A DNA stretch of 33,868 bases from CAYTGR01 sp964437445. GTDB taxonomy: Bacteria > Chloroflexota > Anaerolineae > B4-G1 > SLSP01. The notes beneath the pieces are model-generated. The model worked only from the letters and a program-made list of their open reading frames with translations. It did no database searches and was not told where the DNA came from. How positions within the stretch are numbered: position 1 is the stretch's first letter; each line of letters starts with the position of its first letter. The stretch spans positions 1 through 33,868 of the forward strand of contig CAYTGR010000049.1 of the NCBI GenBank assembly GCA_964437445.1, written 5' to 3'. Of the stretch, positions 1-7,128 are shown one piece after another. Both the position numbers and the translations under genes were made by a program.

Positions 1-2
1 TC

Positions 3-1073
3 ACCACGCTGCGCGCGCTGGAGGCGCAGGTGACGCTCCGCAGCAGCCGGGGCGAACGCACGCTGCCGCTGGCCGATTTCTACACCGGGGTGCGCCGCAC
101 CGTCATGGCCCCGGATGAGCTGCTGGTGGATATTGCTTTCGCGCCGCTGCAAGAAAATCAGCGCGGCGTCTACGTCAAGCTGGGGCTGCGGCGGACGCTG
201 GCAATTGCGGTAGTCAATGCCGCCGTGGTGTTGACGCTGGACGGCGCGACCGTGACCGGGGCGCGGATCGCCTTGGGCAGCGTCGCACCGACGATCATCC
301 GCGCACCGGAGGCTGAAGCGGCGCTGGTAGGAGGTCCACTTACCGCCGAACGGATGGCGGCGGCGGCAGAAGCCGCGGCCGTGGCCGCCCGCCCGATTGA
401 CGACGTGCGCGGCTCGGCCTGGTTCCGCCGCGAGGAGGTCGCCGCGCTGGTGCGCCGGGGGCTGGACGCCTTGCACGCCGGGGATGGACGGCTCGGCCTG
501 CCCACGCCGGAGACGATGGTCACACTCTGGGGCAAGACCCACCGCTGGCCGCGCCTCACCGGCGCCACCATTGCCCACCACGTGGGCGGTGACGAGCCGA
601 TTGAATGCACCGTCAACGGGCAAAATGTCGCGGTCCAGGGGGCAAACGGCAAGACGCTCCTGCGGATGTTGCGGGAGGATTTGGGGCTGATCGGCACGAA
701 AGAGGGCTGCGGCGAAGGTGAATGTGGCGCTTGCACCGTCTTCCTGGACGGGATCGCGGCCCTGGCTTGCCTGACGCCGGCCCCGCGTGCGCATGGCGCC
801 AGTATCGTTACAGTGGAGGGTTTGGCTAAGGCAGGGGAGCTCCACCCGGTCCAACAAGCTTTTGTGGAAGCCGGCGCGGTACAGTGTGGCTATTGCACGC
901 CGGGCTTCGTGATGAGCGCGGTCAAGCTGCTGGAGGAACGCCCGCATCCTACCCGCGACCAGATCGTCGCCGCCCTGAGCGGCAATCTCTGCCGCTGCAC
1001 CGGCTATTACACCATCATCCGGGCGGTGGAGCAGGCAGCCGAGCGGGGAGAGCGTGAGCACGTGAAAGGATGA
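3..1073 (+). CDS. Molybdenum hydroxylase FAD + [2Fe-2S] fused subunit, 5' truncated
   Basis: This is the electron-transfer part of a xanthine dehydrogenase/aldehyde oxidase-type enzyme. The frame is open to the window edge and the first in-frame ATG-like codon (30) falls inside conserved FAD-subunit sequence, so the gene starts outside the window. Counting from position 30, residues 1-110 match the C-terminal part of the CO-dehydrogenase-type flavoprotein subunit. Residues about 190-347 are a complete small iron-sulfur subunit: a plant-ferredoxin type cluster with C227, C232, C235 and C247, and a second cluster with C286, C289 (CGYCTPG), C321 and C323 (CRC). The order FAD then Fe-S is the reverse of the eukaryotic enzyme (Fe-S, FAD, Mo). 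The catalytic molybdenum subunit is probably 7129-9408, about 6 kb downstream. Substrate cannot be read from this subunit. Confidence 0.9.
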   Translation, partial: TTLRALEAQVTLRSSRGERTLPLADFYTGVRRTVMAPDELLVDIAFAPLQENQRGVYVKLGLRRTLAIAVVNAAVVLTLDGATVTGARIALGSVAPTIIRAPEAEAALVGGPLTAERMAAAAEAAAVAARPIDDVRGSAWFRREEVAALVRRGLDALHAGDGRLGLPTPETMVTLWGKTHRWPRLTGATIAHHVGGDEPIECTVNGQNVAVQGANGKTLLRMLREDLGLIGTKEGCGEGECGACTVFLDGIAALACLTPAPRAHGASIVTVEGLAKAGELHPVQQAFVEAGAVQCGYCTPGFVMSAVKLLEERPHPTRDQIVAALSGNLCRCTGYYTIIRAVEQAAERGEREHVKG

Positions 1074-1076
1074 GGC

Positions 1077-1229
1077 GGAAATTCCTCTTGAACTGGCGTG
1101 CACCAGGGGGGAAGGAAGGAAGCCGTGAGCGGTGAGCAGGGAGCCGGCACTTCTACCTGCTGCTCTCTGCTCACTCCTTAAACTGGTTGCTATTTTCAGA
1201 GGAATTCCCCATGAACTGGCGTTCACCAG
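1077..1229. repeat. Imperfect direct repeat pair plus inverted short-word repeat
   Basis: Two copies of a roughly 29-base element (1077-1106 and 1201-1229) share the cores gaactggcg and caccag and both contain an aattcc-type motif. Between them, gtgagcagggag (1132-1143) is complementary, with one mismatch, to ctctctgctcac (1163-1174), so a hairpin is possible. No gene is visible in 1074-1326. Confidence 0.55.
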
Positions 1230-1250
1230 CCGTGGGATGAAAATTGGCTC

Positions 1251-1298
1251 GTAGTAACGCGCTTCAGCGCGTTGGACGGCGCTAAAGCGCCTGACTAC
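1251..1298. repeat. REP-like hairpin element, copy a
   Basis: The element reads gtagt, then cgcgcttcagcgcg, then gcgctaaagcgc, then actac. Each half is a small palindrome and the outer gtagt/actac ends pair, giving a cruciform-like structure. Related copies lie at 10808, 12853, 16831 and 22036, always between genes. It ends about 30 bases before the start of the next gene. Confidence 0.6.
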
Positions 1299-1326
1299 AA
1301 GCAAAGCGCTATTTTCAAAGGAGCGA

Positions 1327-3042
1327 ATGAAACGCACCATTCCGCGTAACGGTTCTGACGAGATCACGCTCTACATGCGGACGTATTACTCCTTGCTGCG
1401 AACGACCGATGAGGCGCAGATTCGCACCTTAGAGGAAACACACAGCGGCATGGCCTCGGCGCTGCATCCCGGCGCGGCTGCCCCGGAACCGGATATGTCG
1501 GCCTTCATCTACAGCAGCCTGCGCCTGCCTGCCTGTATTCGGGATGCGCGGCTGGTCGTGCTGGGCCAGAGCGAGGAGGTCTTCCGGCGCGGTGGCTATC
1601 CCGACGTGGAGAGCTGGCAGCCGGTCAGCGCGGCGGGCCGCCGCCGCCGGATGTTCTACGACGGCCGGGAGACGTTAGCGGCCTACATCGCCAGCATCTC
1701 CGATATTGACGACATCGTCCCCATCCTGACAGCGTTTCAAATAGAGTGGAACAAGCTGCACACGCTGATCACGCTGCAGGCCGGGCTGACCGAGCGGTTA
1801 GCCGCCTGGGCGCAGGGCGCGGAGCCAGCTCCGGGGCTGGGTGAGGAGCTCCTGAGCGCCTTGCGCCTCTCTCCCGATGATTGGGTGCGGCTGGAAAACC
1901 TCTGGGGCGCGCAGTTGCCGGCGCTGTTGGCGGCGATTGGCCGCCAGCGGAAACGGCTCGCGCTGCGGCTGCTCGCCAGCTCTTACGTGGATTACCGCCG
2001 GGCGACGCAGCAATGGTGGGAACACGTCATGGATCAGACCTCGTTGGACCTTTCCCACCGGCCGGTCTATTTTGTCTCCAGCAATACCCACAGCGTGGTC
2101 AATATGCTGACCGGTTTCGCCCGCCGCTACGAAGCGCCACTCCTGGATTATCTGCGCGCCACAGCAGATGTTGATTTGCGCGCCGAGGCAAATCGGATTC
2201 AACAAGGTGAAGTCCGCAGCAATTGGGCCAACTTTCTGTATTACCTTCTGAAGAAATATCTGGGAGCTCCAGCGGGTCAGTCCCTGCTCCCGGTACGCGA
2301 GGAGGATGAGCAACGGCATGGCATCACCCGTGTCCCCAGCCGCCACACCTTTGACCTGGAAGCGCAGGTGATTGAGCTGGCGCGGTTAGTGCCCGACGAT
2401 TTAGATCCCCGGCTCCAGGATTTGCCATTAGGGCGGTTGGTACGAAGCCAGGCCGTCATTTTCAACATTGATTACCCCCTCGGCTTTGCGGCCTATCATT
2501 TGCTCAGCCGGATTTCGGCCGGCGTCGGTGAGCTTTGCGGCGCCTACATCCTTGGCAAAGCGGCCACCCTCAACGGCCGCATCGGCGATGTGCTGATCCC
2601 CAATGTGGTCTACGACGAACACTCCGACAACACCTATCTGGTCAGCAACGCCTTCCGCGCCGCTGACGTCGCGCCCTATCTCATGTACGGCGACGTGCTG
2701 GATAACCAGCGGGCGATCAGCGTGCGTGGCACCTTTTTGCAAAACCAGCCGTACATGGCCGGCTTCCTGGATGCCGGCTACACCGATGTGGAGATGGAAG
2801 CCGGGCCATATCTTTCGGCGCTCTATGAGTTTCTGCGCCCACGCCGCTACCCGACCGATGAACTGGTCAATCTCTATCCGTTGCCGTTTGACATTGGCAT
2901 CCTGCATTACGCTTCGGATACGCCGATGAGCAAGGGTAAGAACTTAGGCGCTCGCAATCTTTCGTACTACGGCATGGATCCCACCTATGCGACAACGGTG
3001 GCGGTCTTGCGCCGGATTTTGAGCCTGGAGACGCAAAGATGA
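1327..3042 (+). CDS. Unrecognised 571-aa protein, possible nucleoside-phosphorylase-like C-terminal half
   Basis: A soluble 571-aa protein with no signal peptide or membrane segment. AAAGGAG ends 3 bases before ATG 1327. I do not recognise the N-terminal half, which is helical and rich in Leu/Arg. The C-terminal half (about residues 377-571) has glycine-rich stretches such as GKAATLNGRIGDVLIPN (from residue 410) and a VEMEAG motif (488-493). These recall the phosphate/ribose and VEME motifs of the purine nucleoside phosphorylase fold; this is a by-eye resemblance and not a firm call. The stop overlaps the start of the next gene by 4 bases (ATGA), so the two are probably translationally coupled and may act together. 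The function is unknown. Confidence 0.7.
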   Translation: MKRTIPRNGSDEITLYMRTYYSLLRTTDEAQIRTLEETHSGMASALHPGAAAPEPDMSAFIYSSLRLPACIRDARLVVLGQSEEVFRRGGYPDVESWQPVSAAGRRRRMFYDGRETLAAYIASISDIDDIVPILTAFQIEWNKLHTLITLQAGLTERLAAWAQGAEPAPGLGEELLSALRLSPDDWVRLENLWGAQLPALLAAIGRQRKRLALRLLASSYVDYRRATQQWWEHVMDQTSLDLSHRPVYFVSSNTHSVVNMLTGFARRYEAPLLDYLRATADVDLRAEANRIQQGEVRSNWANFLYYLLKKYLGAPAGQSLLPVREEDEQRHGITRVPSRHTFDLEAQVIELARLVPDDLDPRLQDLPLGRLVRSQAVIFNIDYPLGFAAYHLLSRISAGVGELCGAYILGKAATLNGRIGDVLIPNVVYDEHSDNTYLVSNAFRAADVAPYLMYGDVLDNQRAISVRGTFLQNQPYMAGFLDAGYTDVEMEAGPYLSALYEFLRPRRYPTDELVNLYPLPFDIGILHYASDTPMSKGKNLGARNLSYYGMDPTYATTVAVLRRILSLETQR

Positions 3043-5048
3043 CGGCAGACGGCGAAGGACGGGTGATGGCTCGCCGCTTCCTGTGGTCTGCGGTCCGTGG
3101 TCCGTGGTCTATCGTCCTGGCGTTGCTGGGCGCCGGGGGGTTGACGCTCTGGCTGTACGGCAGGGCCGTGCAGCTGCCCTTTTACTCTGACGATCTCTTG
3201 CAGGTCCCCTGGACGCAAGCGACCTCCTTCGCGGCGTTTTGGTCCACTTTAGGGCCGTATGGGGATTACCGTCCGGTGCACTTTACCATTTGGCGTTTGC
3301 TTTATGCGCTCACCGGTAATCTACGCCCGGCGCTGTTGCACGGGTTGAACCTGGTGGGACATGCCACGTGCGGGATATTGGTGGGGGCGCTGGTAATCAG
3401 CCATCAGCCATCAGCCGTTAGCCGTCAGCGGTTAGCGATGAATCTTCAAGCCTGGGTGACCGGGGCGCTGTTTTTGCTTTTCCCCTTCGCTTTTGATGCC
3501 GTACTGTGGGTCAGTTCGTTTTCATATCCCCTGACGACGGCGTTGACGCTCGGCGCGCTCCTGCTGGCGCTGCGGGCGTGGGAGCGCGGCCCCGGCTGGC
3601 TGCATCTGCCGGCGCTGATACTGGTAGCGCTGGCGGGCTTCGCCTACGAAGGCGGCGTCGTCGCCGGCCCCGCTGTGATGCTGGCGGCGTTGACGCTGGC
3701 ACAGCCCCGTAACGGATCACGAATGACCCGTTACGGATCATGGGCTGCCTATCTCGCGGCCTCAGCCATCCCTTTCCTCTGTATAAGCCACTTTGCCGAC
3801 CTGCCGCTGCGTTTGTTCACGGGGCTGCATCCCCTTTATGGCCCGCTGATGTGGCTCCAGGCAGTGGCTTTCCCGGTCGCGCCGCTGGCGATGGCAGGAC
3901 CACGTCTCGGCCTCCACCCGTTGGTGACGCTGGCCGGGCTGGGCGGCCTGACGTTGCTCGCCTTAGGCGGGTGGCTTTACCGGCAGGGACGGCTGCGGTG
4001 GGGATGCTTCGGACTGGGCTGGGCGGTGCTGTGGAGCGCCATCCCCCTGCTGACACAGGCCTTCAACTGGTACCGCGACCCGCCGCGCGTCTTTTACCCG
4101 GCGGCGGTGGGAATTGCGGTCAGCTGGGCGGCAGCGTTGACCGGCACTTCCCGCGAAAGCCAGCATGGGCAGGCCTATAAGACCATCCTCTTGCGCCTGG
4201 CGCTCTGTGTAGCAACAGTAGTTCCGGCGCTCGTTTTTTTGCAGGGGCGGCTGGCACTTTACCGTGAGGCCGGTGATTTCTTGTGGCAAATCATCGCTGC
4301 CGTTCCCCAGGAGGCCCGGCCAACGCTGTTTGTCAACGTGCCCGGCCGGATCACGCCGCTGCAGCGCTTCTACCCGTTGGGGCACGAAGGGGTCATTCCC
4401 CTGCCGCCGCCGACTACCGTGGGGATGCTGGTCCAGGCTAACAGGTCGGCGGAGGAATTGCGAAGAGCAGGTGGCGCACTGGTGTGGGGGCGCAGCCTGG
4501 GGGAGATTTTGCCGGCCCTGTCTTACACGCTGGAGCTGGCCGGCGAGCCACTGACTCCCGACGACTTGCGAAGTGCGGAGCAGCTGTGGCTGGTAGAGTA
4601 CAGCCCGGAGGGGGGGCTCAGCTTGCAGCAGCCGGGTTCCATCACCATCCCTCAGGTGACAGAACCGCCGCTGGTCCGCTTTGGCGGGAGCATTGCCCTG
4701 CTCTCGGCGCGCTGTTATCGCGTAGCCGCGGCGCGAGTGGGGTTGGAGCTACGCTGGCAGGTGTACGGCCCGGTGGTGGGTAGTCCCACCGTCTTTGCGC
4801 ACCTGCGGGCCGGGGAACAATTAGCGGACCAGGCTGACGGCGACCCACTGGGCCGGCTCTATCCCTTCACTCAGTGGCGCGGCATTGAGGTGGTGAACGA
4901 GACCCGTTTCTTCAACGCGGCCCCGACCGGCCCGGTCAACGCTGCGCTCGGCATCTGGGACCCAACCACCGGGCAGCGGTGGGCCGCGGTGGACGCGGCC
5001 GGGCAGTCACTGCCGGATCATGTGTTCACTGTAGGTGAATGCCCGTGA
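3039..5048 (+). CDS. Multi-pass membrane protein, GT-C glycosyltransferase-like
   Basis: A 669-aa integral membrane protein with roughly ten hydrophobic segments in residues 15-410 and a soluble, probably extracytoplasmic C-terminal region (about 430-669). After the first membrane segment comes PFYSDDLLQVPW, an acidic pair in the first loop, followed by DYRPVHFTIWRLLYAL. This layout is typical of GT-C polyprenyl-phosphate-sugar transferases of the ArnT/PMT type, so transfer of a sugar on the outer face of the membrane is the likely role. The start overlaps the upstream stop (ATGA at 3039). A second ATG at 3066 is possible. Three short tandem-word repeats lie inside the coding frame (3083-3117, 3396-3436, 3707-3736) and insert odd segments such as ISHQPSAVSRQRL. 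The exact substrate is unknown. Confidence 0.7.
   Translation: MTADGEGRVMARRFLWSAVRGPWSIVLALLGAGGLTLWLYGRAVQLPFYSDDLLQVPWTQATSFAAFWSTLGPYGDYRPVHFTIWRLLYALTGNLRPALLHGLNLVGHATCGILVGALVISHQPSAVSRQRLAMNLQAWVTGALFLLFPFAFDAVLWVSSFSYPLTTALTLGALLLALRAWERGPGWLHLPALILVALAGFAYEGGVVAGPAVMLAALTLAQPRNGSRMTRYGSWAAYLAASAIPFLCISHFADLPLRLFTGLHPLYGPLMWLQAVAFPVAPLAMAGPRLGLHPLVTLAGLGGLTLLALGGWLYRQGRLRWGCFGLGWAVLWSAIPLLTQAFNWYRDPPRVFYPAAVGIAVSWAAALTGTSRESQHGQAYKTILLRLALCVATVVPALVFLQGRLALYREAGDFLWQIIAAVPQEARPTLFVNVPGRITPLQRFYPLGHEGVIPLPPPTTVGMLVQANRSAEELRRAGGALVWGRSLGEILPALSYTLELAGEPLTPDDLRSAEQLWLVEYSPEGGLSLQQPGSITIPQVTEPPLVRFGGSIALLSARCYRVAAARVGLELRWQVYGPVVGSPTVFAHLRAGEQLADQADGDPLGRLYPFTQWRGIEVVNETRFFNAAPTGPVNAALGIWDPTTGQRWAAVDAAGQSLPDHVFTVGECP
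3083..3117. repeat. Short tandem-word repeat (ggtccgt/ggtctgc) inside a coding frame
   Basis: Degenerate 7-mers of the type gtggtct/gcggtcc are repeated about four times. They encode part of the first membrane segment of the GT-C-like protein. The same word recurs as an inverted pair at 25142-25177. Confidence 0.6.
3396..3436. repeat. Short tandem-word repeat (atcagcc/gttagcc) inside a coding frame
   Basis: Five to six degenerate 7-mers (atcagcc, atcagcc, gttagcc, gtcagcg, gttagc). The array keeps the reading frame open but inserts a polar stretch into an otherwise hydrophobic region. Confidence 0.65.
3707..3736. repeat. Inverted repeat ccgtaacgg / ccgttacgg inside a coding frame
   Basis: ccgtaacgg (3707-3715) and its complement ccgttacgg (3728-3736) flank a 12-base spacer, and acggatca occurs twice around it. 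It encodes an insert (RNGSRMTRYGS) between two membrane segments of the GT-C-like protein. Confidence 0.6.
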
Positions 5049-5111
5049 GTTCCGTGAGCCATAAGCTGATTGGCCGCCTGTGAAGGCCGGCCAGATTGAG
5101 AGTGATTATCC

Positions 5112-6899
5112 ATGGTTGATCCAACCTCTCCGTCCAGGATCTTAGTGGTAGATGACTCACCCGAAAACCTGCGCCTGCTGTTTAAAATCTTGACGCAGCG
5201 CGGTTACCGGGTGCGGGTCGCCAACAATGGTAACCGAGCAATTAAGGCGACCCTGTCCCACCCACCGGATTTAATCTTGTTGGATATTGCGATGCCGGAG
5301 CCAGATGGTTTTGAGACCTGCATACGACTAAAGGCCGATGAGCGTACCCGCCAGATCCCCATTATCTTTTTAAGCGCACGTGGCACAATAGACGATAAGC
5401 TGAACGCTTTTCGGGTCGGTGGGGTAGACTACATCCAAAAGCCTTTCCAGCCGGCAGAAGTGGTCGCCCGGATCAGCACGCACTTGAATTTACAGGCCAT
5501 GCAGCAGCAATTGCAAGCTCAAAATGCCCGGCTGGAGCAGGAGATCGCCGAACGCCGGCAGGCTGAAGCGCAATTGCAGCGCTTTACCGCGCGCCTGCAG
5601 CTGCTGCATGAACTGGATCAGGCCCTCCTGACGGCCACCTCACCGGAGGCCATCGCCACGGCGGCTTTGGGGCGGGTGCGCCAGCTGCTCCCCTGCCGGC
5701 GGGCCTCGGTGGTGGAACTGACAACCCCGCAACACCCCCGGATCCTGGCGATTGAGGCCGGTGCCGGTTGGGCGCTCAACGTCGCCGTCTGGGAACAGAC
5801 ACTGCCGGGTGAGCCGGAGCAATTCTGCCGCCTGCAAAATGTGCCCGATCTCGGCGCTTTAGCCGAGCGTTCGGCGTTGCAGGAAGCACTCTACGCGGAG
5901 GGGACCCGCGCCTGCCTCATGATCCCGTTGCCGTTTCAGGGGCAGGTGATTGGAGCCCTCAACCTGGAATCGGATCAGCCCAATGCGTTCACCGCTGAGC
6001 ATCTCAACATTGCGGTGGAAATTGCAGTCTTACTGGCGATAGCCATCTGGCAGGCGCAGCTCTACGCGGCTTTGCAGCACGAACTGCTGGAGCGGCGCGC
6101 CGCCGAAGCGGCGCTCCGTCAAAGCGAAGCGGCGCTCCGTGACTACGCGGCGGGGCTGGAAGCAAGCAATGCCGAGCTGGATGCTTTTGCCCACACCGTG
6201 GCTCATGACCTGAAAGGGCCATTGACGGCGCTCATCGGCTTTAGTGACCTGTTGCAAAGCCGGCGCGCGCGCATGGCCGAAGAGCAAATTCAGCAGGCCC
6301 TGTTGACCATCAGCCAGATGGGGCGTAAGATGACCGGCATCATCAACGCCTTACTGCTGCTTGCCAGCGTGCGTAAAATGACGGAAGTAGACACCGGTCC
6401 CCTGGATATGGGGACGATTGTTGCTGAGGTTCAAAACCGGCTGAGCGCGGCGCTGTCTGAGAGCGGGGCCGAGCTCAGCTTGCCGGCCGGCTGGCCAACG
6501 GCGGTGGGATATAGCCCCTGGATTGAAGAAGTCTGGACCAACTACATCAGCAACGCGCTCAAGTATGGGGGCGTGCCGCCGCGTCTTGAGTTGGGCTGGG
6601 ACGAGCTGCCCCTGGCTGGTGAAACCCCTGACCAGGGCCGCCTTTTTTGGCGCTTTTGGGTGCGGGATAACGGCGCCGGTTTATCAGCAGGGCAATCGGC
6701 CTTCCTCTTCACCGAATTTACGCGCTTAGATTACGCCCACGCGGAAGGTCATGGCCTGGGGCTTTCCATCGTCAAACGCATCGTGGAAAAACTCGGCGGG
6801 CAGGTGGGAGTGGAAAGCGCCGTCGGGGCGGGCAGCACCTTCTGGTTCACCTTACCGGCGTATCTGCCGGCTGAAACCAAGCCAAACGATGCAAATTAA
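5112..6899 (+). CDS. Response regulator-GAF-histidine kinase hybrid
   Basis: A soluble cytoplasmic signalling protein of 595 aa. Residues 8-125 are a CheY-type receiver with acidic pocket D14/D15, phospho-acceptor D58 (LLDIAMP) and K110. A coiled coil (125-165) leads into a GAF sensor domain (165-315) and a second coiled coil (320-355). The HisKA phospho-acceptor helix carries H365 (HDLKGPLTAL). The ATPase domain has the N box (N477/N481), G1 box DNGAG (519-523) and G2 box GHGLGLS (546-552). No membrane segment is present, so input must come from the receiver domain or a ligand of the GAF domain. It lies 63 bases after the GT-C-like gene in the same direction. No separate output regulator is adjacent. 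Confidence 0.93.
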   Translation: MVDPTSPSRILVVDDSPENLRLLFKILTQRGYRVRVANNGNRAIKATLSHPPDLILLDIAMPEPDGFETCIRLKADERTRQIPIIFLSARGTIDDKLNAFRVGGVDYIQKPFQPAEVVARISTHLNLQAMQQQLQAQNARLEQEIAERRQAEAQLQRFTARLQLLHELDQALLTATSPEAIATAALGRVRQLLPCRRASVVELTTPQHPRILAIEAGAGWALNVAVWEQTLPGEPEQFCRLQNVPDLGALAERSALQEALYAEGTRACLMIPLPFQGQVIGALNLESDQPNAFTAEHLNIAVEIAVLLAIAIWQAQLYAALQHELLERRAAEAALRQSEAALRDYAAGLEASNAELDAFAHTVAHDLKGPLTALIGFSDLLQSRRARMAEEQIQQALLTISQMGRKMTGIINALLLLASVRKMTEVDTGPLDMGTIVAEVQNRLSAALSESGAELSLPAGWPTAVGYSPWIEEVWTNYISNALKYGGVPPRLELGWDELPLAGETPDQGRLFWRFWVRDNGAGLSAGQSAFLFTEFTRLDYAHAEGHGLGLSIVKRIVEKLGGQVGVESAVGAGSTFWFTLPAYLPAETKPNDAN

Positions 6900-6918
6900 A
6901 ATTTGTGTTACATTATAA

Positions 6919-6946
6919 TTGACTAAGCAACTAAGTTGCCTAAAAT
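6919..6946 (+). promoter_or_regulatory. Sigma70-type promoter for the molybdenum subunit
   Basis: TTGACT (6919-6924), a 16-base spacer and TAAAAT (6941-6946) fit the housekeeping consensus well. The spacer contains an inverted repeat gcaac-taa-gttgc (6928-6940) that could be an operator. A perfect TATAAT lies at 6914-6919 but has no good -35 partner. A Shine-Dalgarno AAGGAG follows before the ATG. This suggests the catalytic subunit is transcribed separately from the distant FAD/Fe-S subunit. Confidence 0.5.
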
Positions 6947-7001
6947 TAATTGACTATCTTCAAGGAGTAACCCATGAAACACAACCTCGTTGGTCAATCT
7001 T

Positions 7002-7101
7002 NNNNNNNNNNNNNNNNNNNNNNNNNNNNNNNNNNNNNNNNNNNNNNNNNNNNNNNNNNNNNNNNNNNNNNNNNNNNNNNNNNNNNNNNNNNNNNNNNNN
7101 N
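7002..7101. other. Assembly gap (100 N) flanked by an identical 55-base overlap
   Basis: Positions 6947-7001 and 7102-7156 are identical over 55 bases, including the ribosome-binding site and first codons of the next gene. This is what unmerged contig ends look like. The true sequence is probably continuous with one copy of the 55 bases. Confidence 0.85.
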
Positions 7102-7128
7102 TAATTGACTATCTTCAAGGAGTAACCC

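Noticed and set aside
5640..6287. Minus-strand open frames opposite the histidine kinase
   Set aside because: They are short, Arg/Pro-rich shadows of a clearly coding plus strand.
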